Assembly: GCA_046861615.1 (NCBI GenBank)
Contig: JBHHUS010000004.1
Location: 1-53,867, forward strand
Direction of reading: 5' to 3'
From: CAZNUM01 sp046861615
Lineage (GTDB): Bacteria; Fidelibacterota; Marinisomatia; Marinisomatales; TCS55
Length of the DNA stretch: 53,867 nt
Below the pieces are notes generated by a model. That model was not told the DNA's origin, made no database searches, and saw only the letters and a program-made list of their open reading frames with translations. Numbering within the stretch: position 1 is the first letter of the stretch; the number at the start of each line of letters is the position of its first letter. The position numbers and the translations under genes were made by a program. Shown here one piece after another: positions 7,796 to 15,813 of the stretch.

Positions 7796-8961
7796 TACTC
7801 ATATTCCTCCCAATCGATGACATAGGAATAACCGATAAAAGAGCCAAAATCATGGGGTACGTAAAGTTCAAAGGAGCCTGTAGCCCCCGGTAAAAGGGTA
7901 GCATCGGTTGTAATCCCGGATTCAAACGTATGGTAGCCTCCCCGGATAAAGGTGGTGAGTGTTTTTGTTTCACCACTCCAGTTTTTCCGGAAAACAAAAT
8001 CTACTTTAACAAAATCAGCCCGACGGCCGCCAATATTTTTAATTTCACCGGCAAAAATAATATTGCCCTGAGTGTCCTTTTTCTCGCTGATATTGCCCAC
8101 CAAAACACAATTCGCCGAATACTGCTTAGAGGCGCTCCGACTGCCCGGCTCCGGAGATGTATATTTTGGTTCCGCCAGTTTCGGCATTGGTGGTGGAGTA
8201 TAGCTGTCCCGCACCTGTTCCGGTACATATTCCGCCTGTTCCTCCGTAGCAACATTATCTACGACCCTGACAATATCCTTACGATTTATTATCAGGTAAC
8301 CTACCAGCGTTTCAATCTTTAGCGTTTCTTCATCTTGGTAAACTACTTTCCCAAAAACAGTGGATCCGTTTTTCAGAATAATTTCTTTCGAATAAATCGA
8401 AAGGGGGTTAACCCACATTTTACTTAAGGCCTTAAGATTCTCGACCTCTTCATTTAAATACTTCAATTCGGCAGTCATTTTCTTGATCTCAAAACTCAAT
8501 TCATTCAATACATAATCCTTATCAGGGTTAGGATTGAATTCAATGTCACCAGGTCCGGGCCCGCCGACAGCGGTTGTATCTGCCGCTGCTGTTTCCTCTG
8601 CGGCTTTTTCCGCCTTAACAACAAGTTTCTTCAGATCAATATCTTTATCAACCGCCTCTACTGAAGCACGGACTTTCCCCAATTTACCGGCATCAGCTTC
8701 AACCGTGTATTTACCCGGCAATACATCCTTAAACTCGAATTTGCCACCGCCCCGACCAAAACGCTTTTTGGATGTTACTGTTCTTTGGGCTTCAGTACCG
8801 TCTTCTTTCAGTAGTAAAACTGTTGTTTTATCAACACCTTTCCCATCGGCCCCAACCAGCTGACCGGAAATTGTAACCGTGTCTTTAGCAACAAGTAAAG
8901 ATACACCAAGGGTACAAACCACCAATAAAATGCTTCTTTTCATAGCCGCTCTCAATGCCAT
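7795..8961 (-). CDS. Exported protein with beta-sandwich, coiled coil, Lsm-like strand domain and FxLYD-like C-terminus
   Basis: First gene of the motor operon; 388 residues, function unknown. A signal peptide spans about 7-25. Residues 28-115 look like a carboxypeptidase-regulatory-type beta-sandwich (VTISGQLVGADGKGV, FKDVLPGKYTVEADAG). An Ala/Gly linker leads to a short coiled coil (about 150-182). Then comes a small beta domain IILKNGSTVFGKVVYQDEE to NRKDIVRVVD (194-234) that resembles one in the barrel-like protein at 19658-20821. A FxLYD-like domain (about 283-385) ends in the acidic DWEEYE. The ATG at 8961 has GAGG nine bases upstream; an internal ATG at 8943 is less well placed. Inference: envelope scaffold or sensor for the motor. 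Confidence 0.65.
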   Translation of the reverse strand: MALRAAMKRSILLVVCTLGVSLLVAKDTVTISGQLVGADGKGVDKTTVLLLKEDGTEAQRTVTSKKRFGRGGGKFEFKDVLPGKYTVEADAGKLGKVRASVEAVDKDIDLKKLVVKAEKAAEETAAADTTAVGGPGPGDIEFNPNPDKDYVLNELSFEIKKMTAELKYLNEEVENLKALSKMWVNPLSIYSKEIILKNGSTVFGKVVYQDEETLKIETLVGYLIINRKDIVRVVDNVATEEQAEYVPEQVRDSYTPPPMPKLAEPKYTSPEPGSRSASKQYSANCVLVGNISEKKDTQGNIIFAGEIKNIGGRRADFVKVDFVFRKNWSGETKTLTTFIRGGYHTFESGITTDATLLPGATGSFELYVPHDFGSFIGYSYVIDWEEYE

Positions 8962-9018
8962 TTATATTTACCTCGGAATGATAGGGTACCCAACGACTCA
9001 CGACGTCGGGCACGGGAA

Positions 9019-9047
9019 AGTTTACTCCCAATCAAGGGTCGAATCAA
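9019..9047 (-). promoter_or_regulatory. Candidate sigma-70-type promoter of the motor operon
   Basis: On the minus strand TTGATT (9042-9047) is followed after exactly 17 bases by TAAACT (9019-9024), about 58 bases upstream of the ATG at 8961. No sigma-28 or sigma-54 flagellar promoter pattern was noticed in the gap, which would fit housekeeping expression. This is by-eye matching only. Confidence 0.45.
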
Positions 9048-9110
9048 GAAAAAAAGCAATCGTGAAAAAGCTGCCTCATCGGCCCTAAATATGGCTGTAA
9101 AATGACCATC

Positions 9111-10076
9111 TTAAAACGGTAATTGATTCAGATCCACATTCCCGCCTGATAAAATAATACCGACTTTTTTACCGGTAAATTGATCCCGCCGCCGAATAAC
9201 TGCCGCCAGGGCAACAGCGCTGGAAGGTTCAATAACAATTTTCAACCGTTCCCAAACCAGTTGCATAGCCTGAACAATTTCGTTCTCCTCCACTCGAATA
9301 ATATTTTTTACCAGAGCCTGAATAATCGGAAAGTTTTTATCTCCCAGCGAAGTTTTCAGACCATCAGCAATTGTCCGGGGATTTTTACAGGGAATAATTT
9401 CCCCGGCTTTTAATGATTGATAAGCGTCATCGGCTCCAAAAGGCTCGGCCCCCAATACTTCTGTTTCAGGGGAAAGATAATATGCCGCCAGTGCAGTGCC
9501 GGCAATTAATCCGCCTCCGCCAACCGGCGCCAAGAGAAAATCCAATTGGGGGAAGTTATTAATGAACTCCTGAGCAGCGGTGCTTTGCCCAAGAATAACA
9601 TCAAACTGATTGGAGGGATGAATAAATACAGCACTGGTTTCCTCAGCTATATCCCGAAGAGTTGCTTCTCTCTCGTCCAGTGTTGACCCACATTCAACTA
9701 CGCTGGCGCCATACCCCTCGGTAGCAGTCCGCTTTACCCTGGATGCCGTATCAGGCATGATTACTGTTGCCTGGATTCCCTGCTTCCGGGAGGCCAAAGC
9801 CAGAGCCTGGGCAAAATTACCTGATGAGTGGGTAATAACACCCTGTCGTTTCTCAGCATCGGCTAGGTTCATAATAGCATTTAAAGCACCTCTGAACTTG
9901 AACGATCCGGTACGTTGAAAATTCTCACACTTGAAAAAAATAGCTGCGGAACAAATCCGGTCGATTCCTCTTGACGTCATGACTGGAGTCAAGTGAACAT
10001 ATTTACTAATTCGCACCCGTGTTTTAAGGAGCGCCTCCCTGGCAGGGAGTGTTTGATTATTTTCATTAACTGTCAA
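9111..10076 (-). CDS. PLP-dependent threonine/serine dehydratase (no ACT domain)
   Basis: A 321-residue fold-type II PLP enzyme that deaminates L-threonine or L-serine to the 2-oxo acid. The PLP lysine is Lys60 in RTGSFKFRGA, and the phosphate-binding glycine loop is PVGGGGLIAG (about 184-193). Without the C-terminal regulatory domain of biosynthetic IlvA, the length matches catabolic dehydratases (TdcB-like) and serine racemases, which cannot be told apart here. The start is a TTG at 10076 with GAAGGG seven bases upstream, a good ribosome-binding site that decides the start. It stands alone between the motor operon and a lipoprotein gene. Confidence 0.85.
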   Translation of the reverse strand: MTVNENNQTLPAREALLKTRVRISKYVHLTPVMTSRGIDRICSAAIFFKCENFQRTGSFKFRGALNAIMNLADAEKRQGVITHSSGNFAQALALASRKQGIQATVIMPDTASRVKRTATEGYGASVVECGSTLDEREATLRDIAEETSAVFIHPSNQFDVILGQSTAAQEFINNFPQLDFLLAPVGGGGLIAGTALAAYYLSPETEVLGAEPFGADDAYQSLKAGEIIPCKNPRTIADGLKTSLGDKNFPIIQALVKNIIRVEENEIVQAMQLVWERLKIVIEPSSAVALAAVIRRRDQFTGKKVGIILSGGNVDLNQLPF

Positions 10077-10121
10077 TTAAGACCCTTCAAGAATTATGGT
10101 TGCTTTCCTTTTGCAACTTGA

Positions 10122-10724
10122 TCATTTCCAGAACTTCTGAAAAGCGTTTTTCCGTTGTAATAGCGTTTCGCGTTCTGCTTCTATTTTAGGCCTCAAGGTA
10201 TCAGGAAGAGACCTGGCTATGGCTTTGTTGTAAGCTTCCAAAACCAGATCGAAATCCATATCATCTTTTTTCAGGTAACTTTTCGCCATCCAATAGTGGG
10301 GCTCTCCAAGGGAATCAATCGCTGCGGCTGCCTTCCCGAATGCTACTAACGCATCCCACAATGCGGAACGATTACCCTGCTGATAAAGTTGTTTTCCCTT
10401 ACTCATGGCAATTTGATAACGCGCTTCAGCGTTACCGGGATCCAACCGGAGAACATTTTTATATTCCTCAACGCTAAAAGATTCCCGGGCCAGACTCAAA
10501 TGAGCTGCCACCAGGCGGGATTTGATCCCCGGATCGTCCGGGTGAGCAATCATTAAGGAATCTTCAAGCATCACCAGACGTCCCGGTTCCATCGAATCCA
10601 GATTAACTCCGGTACTACGGCAACCCCCTAAGACCAGGATTAAGGCTCCGCCTGAAATAAGTAAAGAGAATTTCAGCCGATATCTTTCCACAGATGCATA
10701 CCTGTTAATCACACCAGTAAACAA
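10122..10724 (-). CDS. TPR-containing lipoprotein
   Basis: A 200-residue exported protein. A hydrophobic stretch LLISGGALILVLGGC ends in a lipobox with Cys at about residue 35, so the mature protein should be a lipid-anchored periplasmic protein. The rest is helical with TPR-like units (EEYKNVLRLDPGNAEARYQIA, PHYWMAKSYLKKDDMDFDL). The N-terminus before the hydrophobic core is long for a lipoprotein signal; translation may begin further in, but the only nearby candidate with a good site is a CTG at about 10676, so the ATG is kept. It ends 46 bases before the dehydratase start and begins 6 bases after the Smr gene stop. The function is unknown. Confidence 0.7.
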   Translation of the reverse strand: MFTGVINRYASVERYRLKFSLLISGGALILVLGGCRSTGVNLDSMEPGRLVMLEDSLMIAHPDDPGIKSRLVAAHLSLARESFSVEEYKNVLRLDPGNAEARYQIAMSKGKQLYQQGNRSALWDALVAFGKAAAAIDSLGEPHYWMAKSYLKKDDMDFDLVLEAYNKAIARSLPDTLRPKIEAERETLLQRKNAFQKFWK

Positions 10725-10729
10725 CTATT

Positions 10730-11062
10730 TTACCGAAGCCAGACATAAGTTACGGCACTGTTACGGCGAGTGAAATCAGGATCATGCGTAAGACCACAAT
10801 TAGCCCGCATGGCTACGGATTCAGAGTGAAATAAGTCATAATCTTCACCAAATATTACCGCCCGGAAGCGCCCATGTTGACTGGCACACCAGTCCCGAAC
10901 ACTGCGCTTCAAAGTGCCTTTACCATGACCATGAATAATCTTAATAACCCGGTTTTTTCCGGCAAACAGGGTAGTGCTGACTTCTGTCTCCAAGACAGAA
11001 ATGGCCTTATCAAGGGAATAGCCCCGGTGGCCAATATCAATGATTTTCATGCGATTGTTCAT
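10730..11062 (-). CDS. Small stand-alone Smr-domain protein
   Basis: A 110-residue protein covering one Smr (MutS2 C-terminal-like) domain, a fold that nicks DNA or RNA in several families. It shows the two expected motifs: IDIGHRGYSLDKAISVLE in place of the usual DLHG start (8-25) and IIHGHGKGTLKRSVRDW (42-58). The loss of the DLHG form makes nuclease activity uncertain. No MutS2 part is attached. An alternative ATG lies four codons further in, and no strong ribosome-binding site marks either. The next gene, at 11163, diverges from it, so the 100-base gap should hold promoters for both. Confidence 0.8.
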   Translation of the reverse strand: MNNRMKIIDIGHRGYSLDKAISVLETEVSTTLFAGKNRVIKIIHGHGKGTLKRSVRDWCASQHGRFRAVIFGEDYDLFHSESVAMRANCGLTHDPDFTRRNSAVTYVWLR

Positions 11063-11162
11063 GTCGACTTTATTGTTCCAGCCTTACTGGTTGATTCGCA
11101 ATTTTGAACAGGAATTTAGCATTTAATTTTCAATAACTTCAGGTCTTCAAGAAAGGATAAAT

Positions 11163-12128
11163 ATGGAATACAACACCCTGGGCCGAACCGAAGTAAAAGT
11201 ATCCAGGATCAGTCTGGGTACATGGTCTTACGGCGGCGCCAATATTTCCGACAGCGTTCCCATAGGTTGGGCTGGTCAGACTGAAACCGACTCTATTGCA
11301 GCATTAAAACTGGCCTACGATTCCGGGATCAACCATTGGGATACTGCCGATGTTTATGGCAACGGTCGTTCAGAACAAATTATCGGCTCCATGTGGTCAG
11401 AAATACCTCGAGATGACATTTTCCTGGCCACCAAAGTTGGTTGGGACCGGGGACCCCATGACTATTGGTACAACCCCAAACACATGCGCAGGCAGATGGA
11501 ACGATCCCTAAAAAATCTGCAAACAGATTGTGTTGATTTGCTCTATTTACACCACTGCAACTTCGGTAAGCAGGAGGAGTACTTCGATGATGCTTTGGAG
11601 GTCATCCGGCGTTTTCAGGAAGCAGGGAAAACCCGCTTCATTGGTCTTTCTGACTGGTATTCGGAAAAAATCATGACCTTCATTGAACGGGTGGATCCCG
11701 ATGTTGTACAGCCTTACCGGAATGTCATGGACGACAGTTATTCTGCTTCCGGTTTGAAAAAATGGGTTGATGGACATAATCTCGGCATCTGCTTTTTTTC
11801 ACCGTTAAAGCATGGGTTATTGACGGGAAAATACACTGAACCTCCAACGTTTGAAAAAGGAGACTTCCGGATCACCATCAAAGATTTCCAAAATAAAGAC
11901 ATCATCTGCCGAATGGCCAATAACCAAGCCAAACTGTTAACCCGATTCAGCAACCATTCCCAGCCAGTTCTCCACGGATTGGTAGATGCCTTGCTAACCG
12001 ATGCACCGACCGGTTGTGTACTTTTAGGTCAACGGAATACAAAGCAGGTGACAGCTGCGGCCAACCTGGGAAACCCGTTAAGCGAACAAGATACCGCCTG
12101 GGTCAAGAATCTATATTTTAAACACTGA
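11163..12128 (+). CDS. Aldo/keto reductase
   Basis: A 321-residue NAD(P)H-dependent oxidoreductase with the TIM-barrel signature of the aldo/keto reductase family. The catalytic set is visible: Asp60 and Tyr65 in WDTADVYG, Lys91 in ATKVGW, and His130/131 in LYLHHCN. The opening MEYNTLGRTEVKVSRISLGTW is typical of the YajO/Tas-like and beta-subunit-like branch. The C-terminal cofactor-binding part (GCVLLGQRNTKQV) is present, so the protein is complete. AAGAAAGGA stands just upstream of the ATG. The substrate cannot be told from sequence. It is convergent with the nitrilase-family gene, only 18 bases apart. Confidence 0.88.
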   Translation: MEYNTLGRTEVKVSRISLGTWSYGGANISDSVPIGWAGQTETDSIAALKLAYDSGINHWDTADVYGNGRSEQIIGSMWSEIPRDDIFLATKVGWDRGPHDYWYNPKHMRRQMERSLKNLQTDCVDLLYLHHCNFGKQEEYFDDALEVIRRFQEAGKTRFIGLSDWYSEKIMTFIERVDPDVVQPYRNVMDDSYSASGLKKWVDGHNLGICFFSPLKHGLLTGKYTEPPTFEKGDFRITIKDFQNKDIICRMANNQAKLLTRFSNHSQPVLHGLVDALLTDAPTGCVLLGQRNTKQVTAAANLGNPLSEQDTAWVKNLYFKH

Positions 12129-12146
12129 AACAGAGATAATTACAAA

Positions 12147-13241
12147 TTAATTCAGTTCAAAGATCATCAAATCTTTCGAAAGATAATCGGGTGCCAGTTT
12201 TTTAATTGTTCCCCTTTCAATAATATTAGATTGTCCACCACCAGTCAATCCCCAGAAGCTGCCAATAAGAAAACTGTTTATCCCCACTCTGGCGTTGGTT
12301 TGACCAATCCTTCCGTATAAAGCATACTTCAACCACATTGCTTTTTCCAGGTAAATACCTTTCGTATCCTCTGATTGAACATCGGCTGGTGTTTTACCAG
12401 CCGGATCATATCCCTGCCAAGGGCTTTCCCAACGATCGGCCGGATCAACAAAACTTGGTACTGCAATAATTTCTACCTCCTTTTCCTGCAAAACCTCATA
12501 ACAGTCCGGGTACCAGCTATCGGCACAAACCAGCACTCCTAAACGACCCAATGAAGTCGGGATGACAGCTAAACCAGCGGTGGAACCCGAGTTTAAAAAT
12601 TTCAATTCTTCTTTGACCGGATAAACCTTTTTAGAAACCAGGATTGCTTCACCCTTCGGATTAAAAACAACGCTCTGATTCATAAGATTATAGTGGTCAC
12701 CGGCAGATGAATTTTTAAAAACCAATTCCCCTGCTTCAATTACCAATTCCGGGAGTAGAACCGACCCGGCCACAATCCAGAAATTGAATCGATCCGCCAG
12801 ATCGCTGAATACCAATTCGTAGGCTTCCTTCATCTTATCCGCTGACATGATAAATACTGCCCGCTGGACATGCCCCAGGAATGAAGTCTTAAACGGGTCT
12901 TTGAATAAACCATGAAACAATGCTTTAAGAAAACGAAAGGGATGTGAAATAATTAAGCGCACCATGGCACCGTTCAGACTTCGGGCACTGAAAACCCAAC
13001 CTGGTTCATCCACGGCAATTAACCAAGTGCCCAGATATTCCGGTAAAACAATAAGTTGATCTTCAGAGGAATTCCGTTGCTTCCCGGCTGCCGAAAAATA
13101 CGGTTGTAAAGCCGACCTGAAGCTTTCCATCGTCCGATAATTTTGTTCTGTCAGACGAGGCTGAATCACAACTACTGAGCCAGTAGCTTCCAAGAAACTA
13201 ATAAGTATCAACAGTATTAAAAAATTCCGAATCATATTCAT
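12147..13241 (-). CDS. Exported carbon-nitrogen hydrolase (nitrilase superfamily)
   Basis: A 364-residue amidase/nitrilase-family enzyme carrying the Glu-Lys-Cys triad: Glu68 in VLPEYLGT, Lys205 in SKKVYPVKEE and Cys239 in GVLVCADSWYPD. Members hydrolyse nitriles or amides, or transfer acyl groups. Unusually for this mostly cytoplasmic family, it begins with a hydrophobic, signal-like segment (about 3-20, MIRNFLILLILISFLEA), so it is probably exported or membrane-anchored. The apolipoprotein acyltransferase Lnt also has this domain in the periplasm, but after several membrane helices that are absent here. The ATG at 13241 or the one two codons later may be used. Confidence 0.83.
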   Translation of the reverse strand: MNMIRNFLILLILISFLEATGSVVVIQPRLTEQNYRTMESFRSALQPYFSAAGKQRNSSEDQLIVLPEYLGTWLIAVDEPGWVFSARSLNGAMVRLIISHPFRFLKALFHGLFKDPFKTSFLGHVQRAVFIMSADKMKEAYELVFSDLADRFNFWIVAGSVLLPELVIEAGELVFKNSSAGDHYNLMNQSVVFNPKGEAILVSKKVYPVKEELKFLNSGSTAGLAVIPTSLGRLGVLVCADSWYPDCYEVLQEKEVEIIAVPSFVDPADRWESPWQGYDPAGKTPADVQSEDTKGIYLEKAMWLKYALYGRIGQTNARVGINSFLIGSFWGLTGGGQSNIIERGTIKKLAPDYLSKDLMIFELN

Positions 13242-13399
13242 TCTTTAGTCACAATAGAAAATCAAACCAGCTTGAAATTGCAGCAATTATTCTTAAATCG
13301 GAAGAAATTACAACAGTTATATGGAATTCTATAGTGACGACAGATGTCTCAACCATATGATTTTAACAGCTCGCTATTTAGATTCCGTCCCGATAATCA

Positions 13400-14695
13400 A
13401 TGCAGCACTCCGTAGAAAAAGAATTAGCCCTGAAATATTTTGCCGAACACGTTTCCAGCGGAAAGGCCAAATTTTTCAAAAATTATGGTATGGACTTCAT
13501 CATGGGTCGGCGAGAGGGTCCTTACCTATGGGACATTGACCAAGAAAAACGCCTCCTCAACTTACACTGCAACGGCGGTGTATTTAATTTAGGACACCGC
13601 AACAGCGAGTTGATTCAGGTTTTTAAAGATTCGCTGAACAATCTGGATATTGGGAACCACCACCTGATGAGCGCAGCCCGGGGAACGCTGGCAAAGTTGC
13701 TGTCAGATCTTATGCCCGGTGATCTGAACTACACCGTATTCGGGGTTGGTGGTGGTGAGGCAATCGATTTATCCTTTAAAGTGGCCCGGGCTTTCACGAA
13801 GCGCACCAAGGTTATTTCCGCCCGTGGCGGTTACCATGGTCATACCGGACTAGCCCTGGCAGCCGGAGATGAATACTATCGTAAACCATTTGGACCCCAG
13901 GCCCCCGGATTTCAACAGGTTCCTTTCGGAGATATTGATTCCCTGGCCGAAGCGATAGACAATGACACTGCCGCGGTGATACTGGAAACGATACCTGCCA
14001 CCCTTGGAATTTTGATCCCTACCAGAGAGTACCTTCGGGCTGTTCAGAACCTTTGCAGAGAAAACCATGTGCTTCTAATTCTGGACGAAGTACAGTCAGG
14101 GCTGGGAAGGACCGGAAAGCTCTGGGCTTTTGAACATTTTGATATCATCCCCGACATCGTTGTTCTGGGCAAGGGATTGTCCGGCGGTTTGTATCCCTTA
14201 TCTGCAACCATTATCCGTGAGCCGTTGGAAACTGTGTTCCACTCTGATCCATTTATCCACATCTCAACTTTTGGTGGTGCTGAAATTGGTTGTCAGATTG
14301 CAATCCGCGTTCTGGAAATATCCTCAAAACCTGAATTCCTGGAACGGGTTAACTATCTGGCCCAACAATTCAGAGGCGGCATTGAAGAACTACAGAATAA
14401 ATATCCCCGGTTTCTCATCGGCCTTCACCAGTTAGGGCTGATGATGGGATTAAAGCTGAAGGATGAATATTCCGGGCCGGTCCTGACCAAAACAGCTTAT
14501 GACCAAAACCTGCTGCTGGTCTACGCTAATAATGACACATCAGTTTGCCAATTACTACCACCCTTAATAATGGAAGATGCTCAAACAGAGGAGGCCCTGG
14601 TGCAACTGGATAAAGCCCTGGCCAGCGCACGTCGTCTCAGACCCCTGCTAAAATTAAAACGCGGTTTCAGCCGTCTTCTGGCTTCGGCTGATTGA
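13400..14695 (+). CDS. Class III aminotransferase
   Basis: A 431-residue PLP enzyme of the ornithine/acetylornithine/GABA aminotransferase class. Motifs in order are GVGGGEAIDLSFKVAR (115-130, phosphate loop), ARGGYHGHTG (141-150), LILDEVQSGLGRTG (226-239, Asp229 pairs with the PLP ring) and VLGKGLSGGLYPLSA (255-269, PLP Lys258). An in-frame stop two codons before the ATG fixes the N-terminal limit; no clear ribosome-binding site precedes it. The donor and acceptor cannot be told from sequence. The next gene, a kinase-like protein on the same strand, begins 34 bases later, so the two may act together. Confidence 0.88.
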   Translation: MQHSVEKELALKYFAEHVSSGKAKFFKNYGMDFIMGRREGPYLWDIDQEKRLLNLHCNGGVFNLGHRNSELIQVFKDSLNNLDIGNHHLMSAARGTLAKLLSDLMPGDLNYTVFGVGGGEAIDLSFKVARAFTKRTKVISARGGYHGHTGLALAAGDEYYRKPFGPQAPGFQQVPFGDIDSLAEAIDNDTAAVILETIPATLGILIPTREYLRAVQNLCRENHVLLILDEVQSGLGRTGKLWAFEHFDIIPDIVVLGKGLSGGLYPLSATIIREPLETVFHSDPFIHISTFGGAEIGCQIAIRVLEISSKPEFLERVNYLAQQFRGGIEELQNKYPRFLIGLHQLGLMMGLKLKDEYSGPVLTKTAYDQNLLLVYANNDTSVCQLLPPLIMEDAQTEEALVQLDKALASARRLRPLLKLKRGFSRLLASAD

Positions 14696-14729
14696 ATTAA
14701 TCTTAACTAAACCTAAGCATAACTGTGTA

Positions 14730-15656
14730 ATGGATATCCAAATCAACAACGACTTGATCGAACAATTTGAATTGGCTCTAAACCCTGCTGACATGAGTTC
14801 AACTAAAATACCGGTTCGGATCCTTGGCTATGGAGAAATATCAACCGTTTTTCAGCTTGAACCCCAGCCGGAACTGGCCTTCAAACGAATGCCCCTTTTT
14901 AAGACACCAGAGGCGGCTGAAACCTACATGGCTCAATATCGCCAATACTGTGATCACCTGAAATCAGCCGGTCTCCATTTACCGGATGATACCTTAATCA
15001 CAATAAACCCTCCGGAGAGACCAGTCGTCGTTTACATTGGTCAGCAGCAATTATCGGTGGAATCATTCGGTCATCATTTGATTCACCATTTGAATAGCGG
15101 CGGCTTTTCAAATTTCCTTGCTCGTGTATGTGAAGAAATTCAAAAAATCCGACTGTTTAATCAGCAAAACCAACCGGAGATTGAATTAGCCATCGACGGC
15201 CAATTGTCTAACTGGGCTTTAAAAACCGGTGATACCGACTCATTGTATTACATTGATACCAGCACACCCTTGTTCCGTATTAACGGCGAGGAACAACTAG
15301 ATCCTGAATTATTCCTTCAAAGCGCTCCCTCCTTTTTACGGTGGATAATTCGCTGGTTATTTCTCGATGATGTCATGAACCGCTATTATGATCAACGACA
15401 AATATTTATTGATCTGGTGGCAAACCTGTTCAAGGAACAGCGCGCTGATCTGGTACCAGTAGCAATTACAGTTATTAACAATTATCTGCCCGATACAACT
15501 CAAGCCCTTTCTTTTGAGGAAGTTGAGAAATATTACAAGGAAGATCGGTTGATTTGGAGCTTATTCCTGACCTTTCGCCGCCTGGATCGCTGGTTAAAAA
15601 CAAAAATTTTCCGCAGTCGGTATGAATTTATTTTGCCCGGGAAAATACGCCGTTAG
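14730..15656 (+). CDS. Orphan protein with a possible atypical kinase fold
   Basis: A 308-residue soluble protein. I do not recognise the family with certainty, and it may be a DUF6206-type protein. Its motif order resembles protein or aminoglycoside kinases. A loop RILGYGEISTVFQL (30-43) is followed by Lys52 in LAFKRM. AIDGQLSNWAL (154-164) gives Asp156 and Asn161 with the D-x4-N catalytic-loop spacing. Asp176 in YYIDTSTPLF could be the metal-binding DFG aspartate. A hydrophobic, aromatic C-terminal part (about 205-305) follows. There is no signal peptide. It starts 34 bases after the class III aminotransferase. The kinase assignment is inference from spacing; no catalysis is shown. Confidence 0.55.
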   Translation: MDIQINNDLIEQFELALNPADMSSTKIPVRILGYGEISTVFQLEPQPELAFKRMPLFKTPEAAETYMAQYRQYCDHLKSAGLHLPDDTLITINPPERPVVVYIGQQQLSVESFGHHLIHHLNSGGFSNFLARVCEEIQKIRLFNQQNQPEIELAIDGQLSNWALKTGDTDSLYYIDTSTPLFRINGEEQLDPELFLQSAPSFLRWIIRWLFLDDVMNRYYDQRQIFIDLVANLFKEQRADLVPVAITVINNYLPDTTQALSFEEVEKYYKEDRLIWSLFLTFRRLDRWLKTKIFRSRYEFILPGKIRR

Positions 15657-15813
15657 ATTCAGCTCCTGTTTCCCCCGATGAATAAAATAACTCAATTCAG
15701 ACAATAATATTGGTTTATTTAATCCTTAAATAAATGGCAGTAAATTAGTGCTCTGTTTATCCATTTGCTGGTGGTGCTTCTTTAACGTTTGAGAAAATTC
15801 AGTTAGGTGATTC

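Noticed and set aside
10122..10676. CTG start for the TPR lipoprotein at about 10676
   Set aside because: GGAAAG stands at a good distance and the signal peptide would be shorter, but CTG starts are rare, so the ATG was kept.
13321..13539. A 72-residue frame before the class III aminotransferase
   Set aside because: It overlaps the aminotransferase in another frame, has no ribosome-binding site and resembles nothing.
15714..15734. Inverted repeat TTTATTTAA-TCC-TTAAATAAA as terminator or operator
   Set aside because: The stem is purely AT, no T-run follows it, and such repeats arise easily in AT-rich gaps.
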